Shown here: positions 14,947 through 22,668 of the stretch, piece after piece | How positions within the stretch are numbered: the first letter of the stretch is position 1 | How the letters are laid out: each line of letters starts with the position of its first letter | Assembly: GCA_964561105.1 (NCBI GenBank) | Contig: CAZLOH010000012.1 | Location: 1-64,000 of the forward strand | Source of the DNA: JADLHS01 sp964561105 | GTDB lineage: Bacteria > Verrucomicrobiota > Verrucomicrobiia > Limisphaerales > JADLHS01 | DNA length: 64,000 nt | Direction of reading: 5' to 3' | Program-made: the position numbers and the translations under genes | Notes under the pieces: generated by a model | Seen by the model: the letters and a program-made list of their open reading frames with translations, nothing else | Told to the model about the DNA's origin: nothing | The model's database searches: none

Positions 14947-15227
14947 AAGCCGTGAGTTACAAAAAGATTCTGGCGATGAAGCTGGATGCCCCGGAGCAGG
15001 GGGCGGAATACCTGACCGCCTGTTACGAGGAAGGTCCGGAGGTTTTCCTCGTCGGACTGCGCGATGTAGTGGAAGCTCAAGGCGGCATCGCATGGACGGC
15101 TGAGTTAAGCAAATTGAACCGGGAAAACCTGTATCGCCTGTTCTCACGGGACGGTAACCCGCGTTTGACGAGTTTGAATTCGGTGCTCACCGCGCTTGGA
15201 TTGAAAATAACATTTGAAGCTGCCTGA
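14943..15227 (+). CDS. HigA-like addiction-module antidote protein
   Basis: A 94-residue helix-turn-helix protein with the features of the addiction-module antidote family: YLTACYEEGPEVFLVGLRDV, then LSKLNRENLYRLFSRDGNPR and SLNSVLTALGLKI, where the second part is the recognition-helix region. GTG start. Such antidotes usually pair with RelE/HigB-like toxins; here the only toxin beside it is a PIN protein, so it is either a mixed module or a leftover regulator. Confidence 0.8.
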   Translation: MKAVSYKKILAMKLDAPEQGAEYLTACYEEGPEVFLVGLRDVVEAQGGIAWTAELSKLNRENLYRLFSRDGNPRLTSLNSVLTALGLKITFEAA

Positions 15228-15245
15228 CATCGGCACAATTAATTT

Positions 15246-15521
15246 ATGGCAAAGAAAGTTCGAATCCCAACGCCGCTCCGCAAGTTGACCCACAACGAGG
15301 AGCTGGTCGAAGTCAACGCCGCCACCATTGGCGAGGCGATCACCGAATTGCAGTCCCGCTACCCCGGCATCGCCGAGCGGCTCGTGGACGAAAAAGGCGA
15401 GGTCCGCCGGTTCGTGAACGTCTATGTGAACGAGGAGGACATCCGCTTCCTCAAGAATTCACTGACCCCGCTCAAGGACGGCGACGAGATTAGCATCATC
15501 CCGGCGATTGCGGGCGGCTAG
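15246..15521 (+). CDS. MoaD/ThiS-family sulfur carrier protein
   Basis: A 91-residue ubiquitin-fold sulfur carrier. The C-terminus ends IIPAIAGG, the diglycine tail that becomes a thiocarboxylate. NVYVNEEDIRFL and PLKDGDEISIIPA match the family. The N-terminal 31 residues are repeated twice upstream. Its neighbours (riboswitch-controlled thrC, NIL gene) suggest it delivers sulfur to an amino acid rather than to molybdopterin or thiamine, as CysO and HcyS carriers do; this is inference, and no E1 enzyme or Mec+ protease is in the window. Confidence 0.87.
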   Translation: MAKKVRIPTPLRKLTHNEELVEVNAATIGEAITELQSRYPGIAERLVDEKGEVRRFVNVYVNEEDIRFLKNSLTPLKDGDEISIIPAIAGG

Positions 15522-15599
15522 ACCAATTGCGGTGGGGCGAGGCTGCTGACGAGCCGGCTCGCGAGGACACTCGCCCCATCAAAATCAATGAACACACTC

Positions 15600-15752
15600 G
15601 CCCTCACCCTAACCCTCTCCCCCGGGGAGAGGGAACAGCAGGCGGCCGCCTCTGGTCATTCGATTGGGGCGGCGGTAGCGCGACCGGCCTACGAGTTGTC
15701 AGCAACCGACGAAACATTCACCCTCTCCTTGGGGAGAGAGCCGGGGTGAGGG
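15600..15752. repeat. Intergenic CCTCACCC...GGGTGAGG paired palindromic element
   Basis: Left arm CCCTCACCCTAACCCTCTCC and right arm ACCCTCTCCTTGGGGAGAGA then GGGGTGAGGG, about 110 bases apart, each arm with its own hairpin. It is the same family as 8560-8705. It fills most of the 255-base gap between the sulfur carrier and the NIL gene; no gene is seen. Confidence 0.7.
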
Positions 15753-15776
15753 AGATCAACTGAACCATTCCATCTC

Positions 15777-16064
15777 ATGGCTACGAAAAAAAAGAAATCC
15801 GCCGCAACCACCGCCACGACGCCGCAACAAACGCGGCTCTGGCTGATGTATCCGCCCAAGCTCATTACCAAGCCGCTCATCTGGCAGTTGGGACACAAGT
15901 TCAAACTCATGACCAACATTCGCCAGGCTAGCGTCACGGATGAAATCGGTATCGTGTGCCTGGAACTGGACGGCGCGCGCGCGGAGGTGAAGGCCGCCAT
16001 CAAGTGGCTGGAGAAGTCCGGCGTGAATGTCGAGCCGGTGGAGATCAGCGCGATCGCGGGCTGA
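15777..16064 (+). CDS. NIL-domain protein
   Basis: A 95-residue protein: a lysine/threonine-rich N-terminus (MATKKKKSAATTATTPQQ) and then a NIL domain (LWLMYPPKLITKPLIWQLG, VKAAIKWLEKSGVNVEPVEI). NIL domains occur at the C-terminus of methionine importers, where they sense methionine, and in enzymes of homocysteine formation. Position after the sulfur carrier and a SAM riboswitch fits a role in methionine synthesis or sensing. Its last 20 bases overlap the convergent SGNH gene. Confidence 0.82.
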   Translation: MATKKKKSAATTATTPQQTRLWLMYPPKLITKPLIWQLGHKFKLMTNIRQASVTDEIGIVCLELDGARAEVKAAIKWLEKSGVNVEPVEISAIAG

Positions 16065-17331
16065 GGCCAGTTGAGTTGGAGCTGATGATCGGCGGCGGGT
16101 TGGTGCGAATTTGTTCGACGAGAAATTTGTCAATCGCGTTGGCCGCGAGTTTGTTCGCGAGTTCATTCGGATGCGCGTCGAAACGGTTCACGGTCAACTG
16201 ATCGGGGCGAAAACCTCGGAACACGGGCAATAGATCGAGGTGTGGCACGTTTTCCTTGGACCAGAACGCGTTCAATTCATCGTGGACGAACTGGTATTCG
16301 TAATTCGGTCCGAGCGCATTGAGAAACGGGAACGTGACCACCGACAACTTTCCGCCCCGCGCGGCCACCAGGTCCCGCAGCGCCTGGAGTCGTTGCTTTT
16401 GCTCCTCCCATTTCTCTCCGCGATAGGCTTCGCGCACGTAAGAAAAGTAGTTTTTCACCCAGGGGATTCGCGCAACGGTCAAGCGATCATAGACGAGATC
16501 AAGAAAGTAGCTGTCGTCATAGAACGGCAATCGTGCCGCCACGCGGTTCGTAACGCTGGCCAGATTCTGCGCCCAGTTCGCGAGCAGGTCGTTGATGTCG
16601 TTCAGGCAATAAACGAGCACGACTTGATCCACCTGGTAGCCCCGCGCGGTGTACAGATTCAGGAAATTGATTTCACCGCCAGTCTCGCTGCCATTCGCCG
16701 CCAGGACGTGAATTTCCCAGTCCGGGTGCGCGCGCCGGATGCAATTGGCGAACCGATCCTCCACGTTCCTGATGCCATGCCCGGCGGTGAAGGAATCGCC
16801 CACGAAACTGATCCGGCGTTTGCCCGGAGCGATGGCCGCCGGGTATTCGATGTTGTCCCGAAATTTTGCCCGGTTCAACTGGTAGTGCCGCAGAAACCAG
16901 CGTTGCGCCACTTTCGTGTAGCCGATGGAATCGGTCGTATCATAAAAAAACCGGACGTAAACCTCGCCCACCGCCGGTGTGAGCAGGAGCAGGATCAGCA
17001 ACAGCAGAAAATTCCCCAACAACAACCTCTCCCAGCCCGGTGGGTAACCGCAGCGTCGGTTGTAGCGGAAAAAAATGATCGCCGCGAAAATCGCCTGGAG
17101 CGGGAGATAGCACAGCACCGCGAGCATCACGTTTTCCGAACGACTCCAATACATCTCCCAGCCGGCAAAGAAGAGCGCGAGCGGAAAGAGGATCAGTAAG
17201 AGATCGTTGACCAATCTTCGCCCAACCCGTTTTCCGGCCACGGGTGGCCGCCACCAGAGCCGCAGCAGCAGCGCGTTGCCCAACACCGCCGCCACCAGCA
17301 ACGCCGCGATCTGATTGGGATTGATGGTCAT
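16045..17331 (-). CDS. Membrane-anchored SGNH/GDSL hydrolase-like protein
   Basis: A 428-residue protein. Four or so hydrophobic segments fill the first 140 residues (IAALLVAAVLGNALLLRLWW, LLLILFPLALFFAGWEMYW and two more), followed by a soluble domain with the GDS motif RRISFVGDSFTAGHGI and a late DAHPNELANKLAANAI that supplies the catalytic Asp-His. SGNH hydrolases deacylate or de-esterify sugars and lipids. The frame is open upstream, but the ATG at 17331 gives the first membrane segment directly and avoids aroC. The substrate is unknown; cell-envelope polysaccharide is a guess. Confidence 0.78.
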   Translation of the reverse strand: MTINPNQIAALLVAAVLGNALLLRLWWRPPVAGKRVGRRLVNDLLLILFPLALFFAGWEMYWSRSENVMLAVLCYLPLQAIFAAIIFFRYNRRCGYPPGWERLLLGNFLLLLILLLLTPAVGEVYVRFFYDTTDSIGYTKVAQRWFLRHYQLNRAKFRDNIEYPAAIAPGKRRISFVGDSFTAGHGIRNVEDRFANCIRRAHPDWEIHVLAANGSETGGEINFLNLYTARGYQVDQVVLVYCLNDINDLLANWAQNLASVTNRVAARLPFYDDSYFLDLVYDRLTVARIPWVKNYFSYVREAYRGEKWEEQKQRLQALRDLVAARGGKLSVVTFPFLNALGPNYEYQFVHDELNAFWSKENVPHLDLLPVFRGFRPDQLTVNRFDAHPNELANKLAANAIDKFLVEQIRTNPPPIISSNSTGLSPRSR

Positions 17332-17440
17332 CGAATTGTCGGGGGCAGGATGCAGTTCAATCCGGGCGTGAACAACGGCAAAACACCCGGGCGGACAAGC
17401 GCGTTTGACCACTCCCGCGCTTTTCGCCACAATCGCCGGC

Positions 17441-18520
17441 ATGGGAAATACGTTTGGCCAACTGTTCCGCATCACGACCTGGGGTGAGTCACATGGTGGC
17501 GGCGTGGGCGTGGTGGTGGACGGGTGTCCGCCGCGGCTGAAGCTCACTGAGGCAGACATTCAACCGGACCTGGACCGTCGCCGACCGGGACAATCCGCCA
17601 TCGTCTCGCCGCGCAAGGAATCGGACACGGTGCAAATTCTCTCCGGCACGTTCGAGGGCCAGACGCTCGGCACGCCGATCGCGATGTGGGTAAAGAATAC
17701 GGACGCGCGTTCGGAGGCCTACCATGAAATGGCCACCAAGTTCCGCCCCTCCCACGCGGACTACACTTATCTCGCCAAGTACGGCATCCGCGCCTGGCCC
17801 GGCGGCGGACGCACCAGCGCGCGGGAAACCATCGGCCGCGTGGCCGCCGGTGCAATCGCCAGGAAATTGTTGCGCGAAAAATTCGGAGTCGAAGTGCTGG
17901 CCTACGTCACGCAAGTCCAGTCCATCGCGGCGAAGGTGGATTCCACCCGCGTAAAATTTTCCGAGGTTGAGTCCAGCATTATCCGTTGCCCGGACCGGAC
18001 GGCGGCCGCGAAAATGATCAAGCTGGTGGAGCGGATGCGTCGAGCCGGCGACAGCGTGGGCGGAATCATTGAGGGGCTGGCGCGCGGGGTTCCGGCCGGC
18101 TGGGGCGAACCCGTGTTTGACCGGCTAGAAGCCGATCTGGCCAAGGCGATGTTGAGTCTGCCCGCCACCAAGGGGTTTGAAATCGGGAGCGGATTTGCGG
18201 GTACGCGCATGACCGGCCGCGAGCACAACGATGCGTTCCGCATGAAGGAGGGCCAGGTTCACACGCCCACCAACCGATCCGGCGGCATCCAGGGCGGCAT
18301 CAGCAACGGCGAGCCGATTTATTTCCGCGTCGCGTTCAAGCCGGTGGCCACGGTGATGCACGAGCAGAATACGGTTTCAACGGAGTTCAAGAATACGACG
18401 TTGAAAGGGCGCGGGCGCCACGATCCGTGCGTGTTGCCGCGCGCCGTGCCGATGGTGGAAGCCATGACCGCGCTGGTGTTGGTGGATCATGCGCTGCGGC
18501 ACCAAGCGCAGTGCGGATAA
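17441..18520 (+). CDS. aroC: Chorismate synthase
   Basis: A 359-residue AroC, which turns EPSP into chorismate using reduced FMN, the last step of the shikimate pathway. Seen: MGNTFGQLFRITTWGESHGG at the N-terminus, RRRPGQSAIVSPRKESD, the block YGIRAWPGGGRTSARETIGR, and the C-terminal HDPCVLPRAVPMVEAM. An upstream ATG (17405) is less likely. It is divergent from the SGNH gene with about 110 bases between. Confidence 0.95.
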   Translation: MGNTFGQLFRITTWGESHGGGVGVVVDGCPPRLKLTEADIQPDLDRRRPGQSAIVSPRKESDTVQILSGTFEGQTLGTPIAMWVKNTDARSEAYHEMATKFRPSHADYTYLAKYGIRAWPGGGRTSARETIGRVAAGAIARKLLREKFGVEVLAYVTQVQSIAAKVDSTRVKFSEVESSIIRCPDRTAAAKMIKLVERMRRAGDSVGGIIEGLARGVPAGWGEPVFDRLEADLAKAMLSLPATKGFEIGSGFAGTRMTGREHNDAFRMKEGQVHTPTNRSGGIQGGISNGEPIYFRVAFKPVATVMHEQNTVSTEFKNTTLKGRGRHDPCVLPRAVPMVEAMTALVLVDHALRHQAQCG

Positions 18521-18539
18521 GCCGCGCGTGGAGTCGGCG

Positions 18540-19307
18540 CTACCGGGTCATTCCGCGTTCGCTGGTGCGGATGAAGTGGATCAGGTACTGAACCTCCGGC
18601 AACGACGGCACCTCCTGCTCCACCTTGGTCAAGGCGTTGGAAATGGTCAGTCCTTCGCGGAACAAAATCTTGTAAGCCTGGCGCAAGGCATTCTGGGCGG
18701 CTTCGCTCAGGCCGTGGCGTTCAAGTCCAATTTTGTTGATCGTCCGGATCTCCGCCGGAGCGCCATCCGCGAGCATGAAGGGTGGCATGTCCTGACGCAG
18801 TTTCGAGCAGCCGCCCACCATTGAGAGTTTTCCGACGCGACAGAATTGATGCACCGCCACGTAACCCGCCAGCACCGCGTGAGCTTCCACCACCACGTGC
18901 CCGGCCAGGCCGGCGAAGTTGGACATGATGATATGATCGGCCAGCGTGCAATCGTGAGCGATGTGGGCGTAGGCGAGCAGGTTGTTGTGTGACCCGACGC
19001 GGGTGACGCCGCCTTCATCTGTGGCGCTGTGAATCGTCACCCCTTCGCGAAGCGTATTGTGGTCGCCGATCTCGGTCCGGGTCAGGCCGCCTTTCCACTT
19101 CAAGTCCTGCGTTCGCAGCCCGATGCTGGCGAAGGGGAAGATGGTGTTCTCCCGGCCGAGTTTCGTGTGACCGTCAATCACCACGTGCGAGTGAAGCCGG
19201 CAACCCTCGCCGAGTTCCACGTGTTCGCCGATGACGCAGTACGGGCCGATGACGCACGAGGCGCCCACCTTTGCCTGGGGATGAATGATGGCCGTGGGAT
19301 GAATCAT
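18540..19307 (-). CDS. lpxA: Acyl-ACP--UDP-N-acetylglucosamine O-acyltransferase
   Basis: A 255-residue LpxA, which catalyses the first step of lipid A synthesis. A left-handed beta helix of hexapeptide repeats runs from residue 1 (MIHPTAIIHPQAKVGASCVI) through VGSHNNLLAYAHIAHDC, with the catalytic histidine in AHIAHDC, to the C-terminal helices (RQAYKILFREGLTISNAL). It lies 10 bases after lpxC-fabZ on the same strand, the usual order. Confidence 0.95.
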   Translation of the reverse strand: MIHPTAIIHPQAKVGASCVIGPYCVIGEHVELGEGCRLHSHVVIDGHTKLGRENTIFPFASIGLRTQDLKWKGGLTRTEIGDHNTLREGVTIHSATDEGGVTRVGSHNNLLAYAHIAHDCTLADHIIMSNFAGLAGHVVVEAHAVLAGYVAVHQFCRVGKLSMVGGCSKLRQDMPPFMLADGAPAEIRTINKIGLERHGLSEAAQNALRQAYKILFREGLTISNALTKVEQEVPSLPEVQYLIHFIRTSERGMTR

Positions 19308-19317
19308 GTCCGGTGGG

Positions 19318-20670
19318 TCAGGCGTTCTGCACCATGAACGTCACTTCCGCCTCGCTCACCACTTCGCCGTTCACCTTGCAAACGCCGTTGGCCTTGCCGA
19401 TTTTCCCGCGCGCCTTCGTGAGTTCCACTTCAATGATCAGCACATCGCCCGGGATCACGGGCTTGCGCCATTTCACGCTGTTCGCCGCCATGAAATACGC
19501 AATCTGGTTTTCCTGCTCGGCCTGCCGGATCATCATGATGCCCGCCACCTGGGCCATGGCCTCCAGTTGCAGCACGCCGGGCATGATCGGATGGCCGGGA
19601 AAGTGGCCGGGAAAATACGGTTCGCCCATCGTCACGTTTTTCAGCGCCACGCAACGATTGCCTTCCATCGTCAAAACGCGATCCACCATGAGAAATGGAA
19701 ACCGGTGCGGCAACCATTTCATGATCTGTTCCATGCCTGCCGCGCCCACTCCGGCGGCGGGGATTTCCGCCGGCAGGGCGGGCTTGGGGAAAGACGCCGG
19801 CGGTGGCGGCGGGGCAAACGCCTGGGCGACGCGCTGGGGCTTGTGCATCTGTGCCACGATTTGCCGGGCCATTTCGCAATTGCCCGCATGGCTGGGCTTC
19901 ACCGCGATGAGATGCCCGTGAATCGGCCGGCCAGCCAGCGAAAGATCGCCCACGATGTCGAGCATCTTGTGTCGCACAAACTCATTCGCGTAACGCAACG
20001 GCTCGGTCGTCAGCACCGCATCCTCGCGGATCACGACGGCATTTTCCAAACTGCCACCGCGGATCAATCCATGTTTGATCAGGTATTCAATCTCTTCGTA
20101 GAAACAAAACGTCCGCGCGGAGGACAAATCCTTTTCCCACGTCGTGGGCGTGATCTCGGTGCTGTAAAACTGGGTGAACCTTCCGCCTTTGTCCGCGCTC
20201 GTGCAGGTGATCTTGAAGCCGTCGTCCGGAAACAGGGTCATCATTGTCTCCCCCATCGCCAACTGGATCGGCTCGGTCACGACATACGGCTCGCGTTTCT
20301 CCGGCAGCGGCGCCAGCCCGGCGGTCTGGATCAATTTGCAAAACTCGCGCGAGCTGCCATCGGCAATCGGCGGCTCGTTGGCGTCCAGTTCAATGATCGC
20401 GTTGTCCACGCCGTAACCGGCGAACGCCGCCAGCACGTGCTCGACGGTGTGAATTTTGACATTGCCCCGGGCGAGCGAGGTGGACCGGTTCGTCTCGGAA
20501 ACATGCTCTACCCGGGCTTCGATCTCCGGTTTGCCCTCCAGGTCCACGCGGCGGAAACAGATTCCGGAATTCGCGGGCGCGGGCAGGAAAGTCATGGTGA
20601 CACGATTGCCGCTGTGCAGGCCGGTGCCGGAAAAGCTGGCGGGGCGATTCAGAGTCTGCTGCTGTAGCAC
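19318..20670 (-). CDS. lpxC-fabZ: Bifunctional LpxC/FabZ (UDP-acyl-GlcNAc deacetylase and hydroxyacyl-ACP dehydratase)
   Basis: A 450-residue fusion. Residues 1-300 are LpxC, the zinc deacetylase committing step of lipid A (start MLQQQTLNRPASFSGTGLHS; zinc histidines in HTVEHVLAAFAG and FVRHKMLDIVGDL). A proline/alanine linker (AFAPPPPPASFPKPALPAEI) joins residues 310-450, which are FabZ with LPHRFPFLMVDRVL and YFPGHFPGHPIMPGVLQLEA. The fused form is known from Bacteroidota and relatives of this phylum. It sits upstream of lpxA. Confidence 0.95.
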   Translation of the reverse strand: MLQQQTLNRPASFSGTGLHSGNRVTMTFLPAPANSGICFRRVDLEGKPEIEARVEHVSETNRSTSLARGNVKIHTVEHVLAAFAGYGVDNAIIELDANEPPIADGSSREFCKLIQTAGLAPLPEKREPYVVTEPIQLAMGETMMTLFPDDGFKITCTSADKGGRFTQFYSTEITPTTWEKDLSSARTFCFYEEIEYLIKHGLIRGGSLENAVVIREDAVLTTEPLRYANEFVRHKMLDIVGDLSLAGRPIHGHLIAVKPSHAGNCEMARQIVAQMHKPQRVAQAFAPPPPPASFPKPALPAEIPAAGVGAAGMEQIMKWLPHRFPFLMVDRVLTMEGNRCVALKNVTMGEPYFPGHFPGHPIMPGVLQLEAMAQVAGIMMIRQAEQENQIAYFMAANSVKWRKPVIPGDVLIIEVELTKARGKIGKANGVCKVNGEVVSEAEVTFMVQNA

Positions 20671-20771
20671 GCCGCATTAGACCAAAACGCGAACGGCCTT
20701 GGCAAGTGGAGACGGCACAACGTCCAGGGGAAAACGCGCTGACGATCGGATGCGAGTGTTGCGAGCCGCCG

Positions 20772-21719
20772 TTATCCGGGTGGCGGCGATTTGAGTTCCG
20801 CCAGCGAGACTCCTTCCCGCCGCTGGATTGTAGCTTCCACTTTCGGCACGAACATCTGCGTCTCCGCCGGCAGTTCGGTGGCGATGCCATCAAAGCTGCG
20901 CGTCTGGCTGCGTTCGAGCAGGCCGTGAACTTTCCCCTCGCCGGCGTTGTAGGCCGCCAGCGCCAGTTGCCAGTTCCCAAAGCGGTCATACAGATGTTTT
21001 AAGTAGCGCGCCGCCGCCTGTGCGCTCGGCTCGGGTTCATAACGTTGGTCGAACGGCCAGCGGCGCAGGCCAAGACTTTTGGCCGTCTCGGGCATCAACT
21101 GGAACAACCCCGCCGCCCCCACCGGACTGCGCGCCTCCGGGTTGAAGCCCGATTCCACCTCCGCCACCCACACCAGTTGTTCCGGCACGTTTTCGGCGGC
21201 GAAGATGGGTTTGAGTTTCGACACGAGATTGCTCGCGCCTTTGGGCCAGTCCGTCTGGCTGAACTTCAACCGCCATGCTTGGCGCTCGGCGACGGGCGAC
21301 GGATTGGGCGGGAGCTTTGGCGGCTGATCGGGGGCGCTATTGGTCGCCGGCAATTGAATGCGAAAACTTTCCGCCACCTCAAAATAGTCAAGCCGTGTGC
21401 GCAACCAGGCGGCGTAGGGGCGGGTTTCCGCCTGCGCGTCGAGCAGCGGCAGGACGACATTGGCCGCCTGCTTCAGCGCCGCCAGATCGAGCACGTCCCC
21501 GCGCTTGAGTTCATCCTGAAACTGGCGCAAGAATTTTTCCACCCGGTCGCGGTCCACCTCGGGCAGGGCGCGCAATACGTCCTCATCGAGATTATCCTGC
21601 GCCCAATCCTGCGCGGCGGCGATCACCTGGTCCGGGTCCAGTTCCAACTGGGCCGAGGCCGGCCCGGGAAATCCCGGCAGCGCCAGCGCGCAAATCAGCA
21701 TGGGTTGGTAAAACTTCAT
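20772..21719 (-). CDS. SLT-type lytic transglycosylase
   Basis: A 315-residue exported murein transglycosylase that cleaves the glycan strand with 1,6-anhydro product formation. Signal peptide MKFYQPMLICALALPGFPGP. The C-terminal SLT domain shows the catalytic glutamate in WVAEVESGFNPEARSPVGAA, then GLFQLMPETAKSLG and the late LALAAYNAGEGKVHG. The middle has helical regions but no LysM repeat. It faces the lpx genes on the same strand and probably trims peptidoglycan. Confidence 0.9.
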   Translation of the reverse strand: MKFYQPMLICALALPGFPGPASAQLELDPDQVIAAAQDWAQDNLDEDVLRALPEVDRDRVEKFLRQFQDELKRGDVLDLAALKQAANVVLPLLDAQAETRPYAAWLRTRLDYFEVAESFRIQLPATNSAPDQPPKLPPNPSPVAERQAWRLKFSQTDWPKGASNLVSKLKPIFAAENVPEQLVWVAEVESGFNPEARSPVGAAGLFQLMPETAKSLGLRRWPFDQRYEPEPSAQAAARYLKHLYDRFGNWQLALAAYNAGEGKVHGLLERSQTRSFDGIATELPAETQMFVPKVEATIQRREGVSLAELKSPPPG

Positions 21720-21762
21720 CGCAATGTCCTCTTCCTATTCGACGCGCGCCCGGCCCGTGTGT

Positions 21763-22488
21763 TCATCGGCGGCCATCGTACCACGAGTGGCAGGCGGCTT
21801 TGTCCCGCATCACCCGCTCCGGGCACAGCGCCGCCCGCACGATGAAGCGCAGATGTTCCCCCAGCGTGTAAAGATGCACCTTGCGATCCGAAGTCAGCAG
21901 CGGATGGCGGTGCAACACCACCACCTCCCGGCCCGTTGCCGCCGCCAATTCGTGCAACCGCCGGGTCAAGTCGAGTTCTTCGCCGGCGAAAAATTCCGAG
22001 CTGAACCCGCCGAGCTTCCGGAACGCCGCCGTTTCGCAAAAGATGAACGAACCCGCCAGCAAGCGGCGCCAACGGCTCAGCCCGTTCCACAACTGCGTCA
22101 CCAATCTGGCCATGCGGTGGGTTCCGTCCAGTCGGACGGTGGCCCCGCCCGCCAGGCATCTGCCCGTCGCGATTTGATCGGCGACTTCCGTCAACAACTC
22201 CGCGCCGGGCCGGGAATCCGCATCCACAAACAGCAGCCAGTCGCCCGTCGCGGCCGCCGCCCCGCAATTGCGCGCGCGGCCAATCTGGTTGATTGGCTCA
22301 AAGACCACCCGCGCGCCGGCGGTGAGCGCGATTTCTGCTGTTCGGTCCGTGGAATTGTTGTCGCACACGATCAGTTCCGATTCCCAGCCGCGGCCGGTGA
22401 AGACGCTCCGCACCGATTGCAGCTGCGCGAGGGTGGCGGCGAGCAGCCGTTCCTCGTTGAAGGCGGGGACGATGATGGAAATTTTCAC
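21763..22488 (-). CDS. Family 2 glycosyltransferase
   Basis: A 241-residue GT-A fold glycosyltransferase. MKISIIVPAFNEERLLAATL at the N-terminus, the donor-binding VCDNNSTDRTAEIA, and the DxD metal motif in WLLFVDADSRPG are all present. A late FAGEELDLTRRLHELA corresponds to the acceptor-side ED motif. No membrane segment is evident. Donor and acceptor are unknown; an envelope glycan is likely given the neighbours. Confidence 0.85.
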   Translation of the reverse strand: MKISIIVPAFNEERLLAATLAQLQSVRSVFTGRGWESELIVCDNNSTDRTAEIALTAGARVVFEPINQIGRARNCGAAAATGDWLLFVDADSRPGAELLTEVADQIATGRCLAGGATVRLDGTHRMARLVTQLWNGLSRWRRLLAGSFIFCETAAFRKLGGFSSEFFAGEELDLTRRLHELAAATGREVVVLHRHPLLTSDRKVHLYTLGEHLRFIVRAALCPERVMRDKAACHSWYDGRR

Positions 22489-22668
22489 TGGTGCAAACGT
22501 GTCCCAGGAATGGAACGACGTCGAATTGTGGACAGGCGGCCGATGGCCGACGAGACATTTCGGTTTGAACCGGGGGCGCTTCGCGGTAGGCTGGGAGCGG
22601 CGGTGCTTGCTTCATGCCGCTTTCGGGCCGGCGCTGACACCGGGAATTCGTAAACACGGGATTCATTT

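Noticed and set aside
11075..15245. Integron gene-cassette array
   Set aside because: Cargo size and content would fit, but the repeated segments are pieces of thrC and moaD rather than attC hairpins, and no integron integrase is seen.
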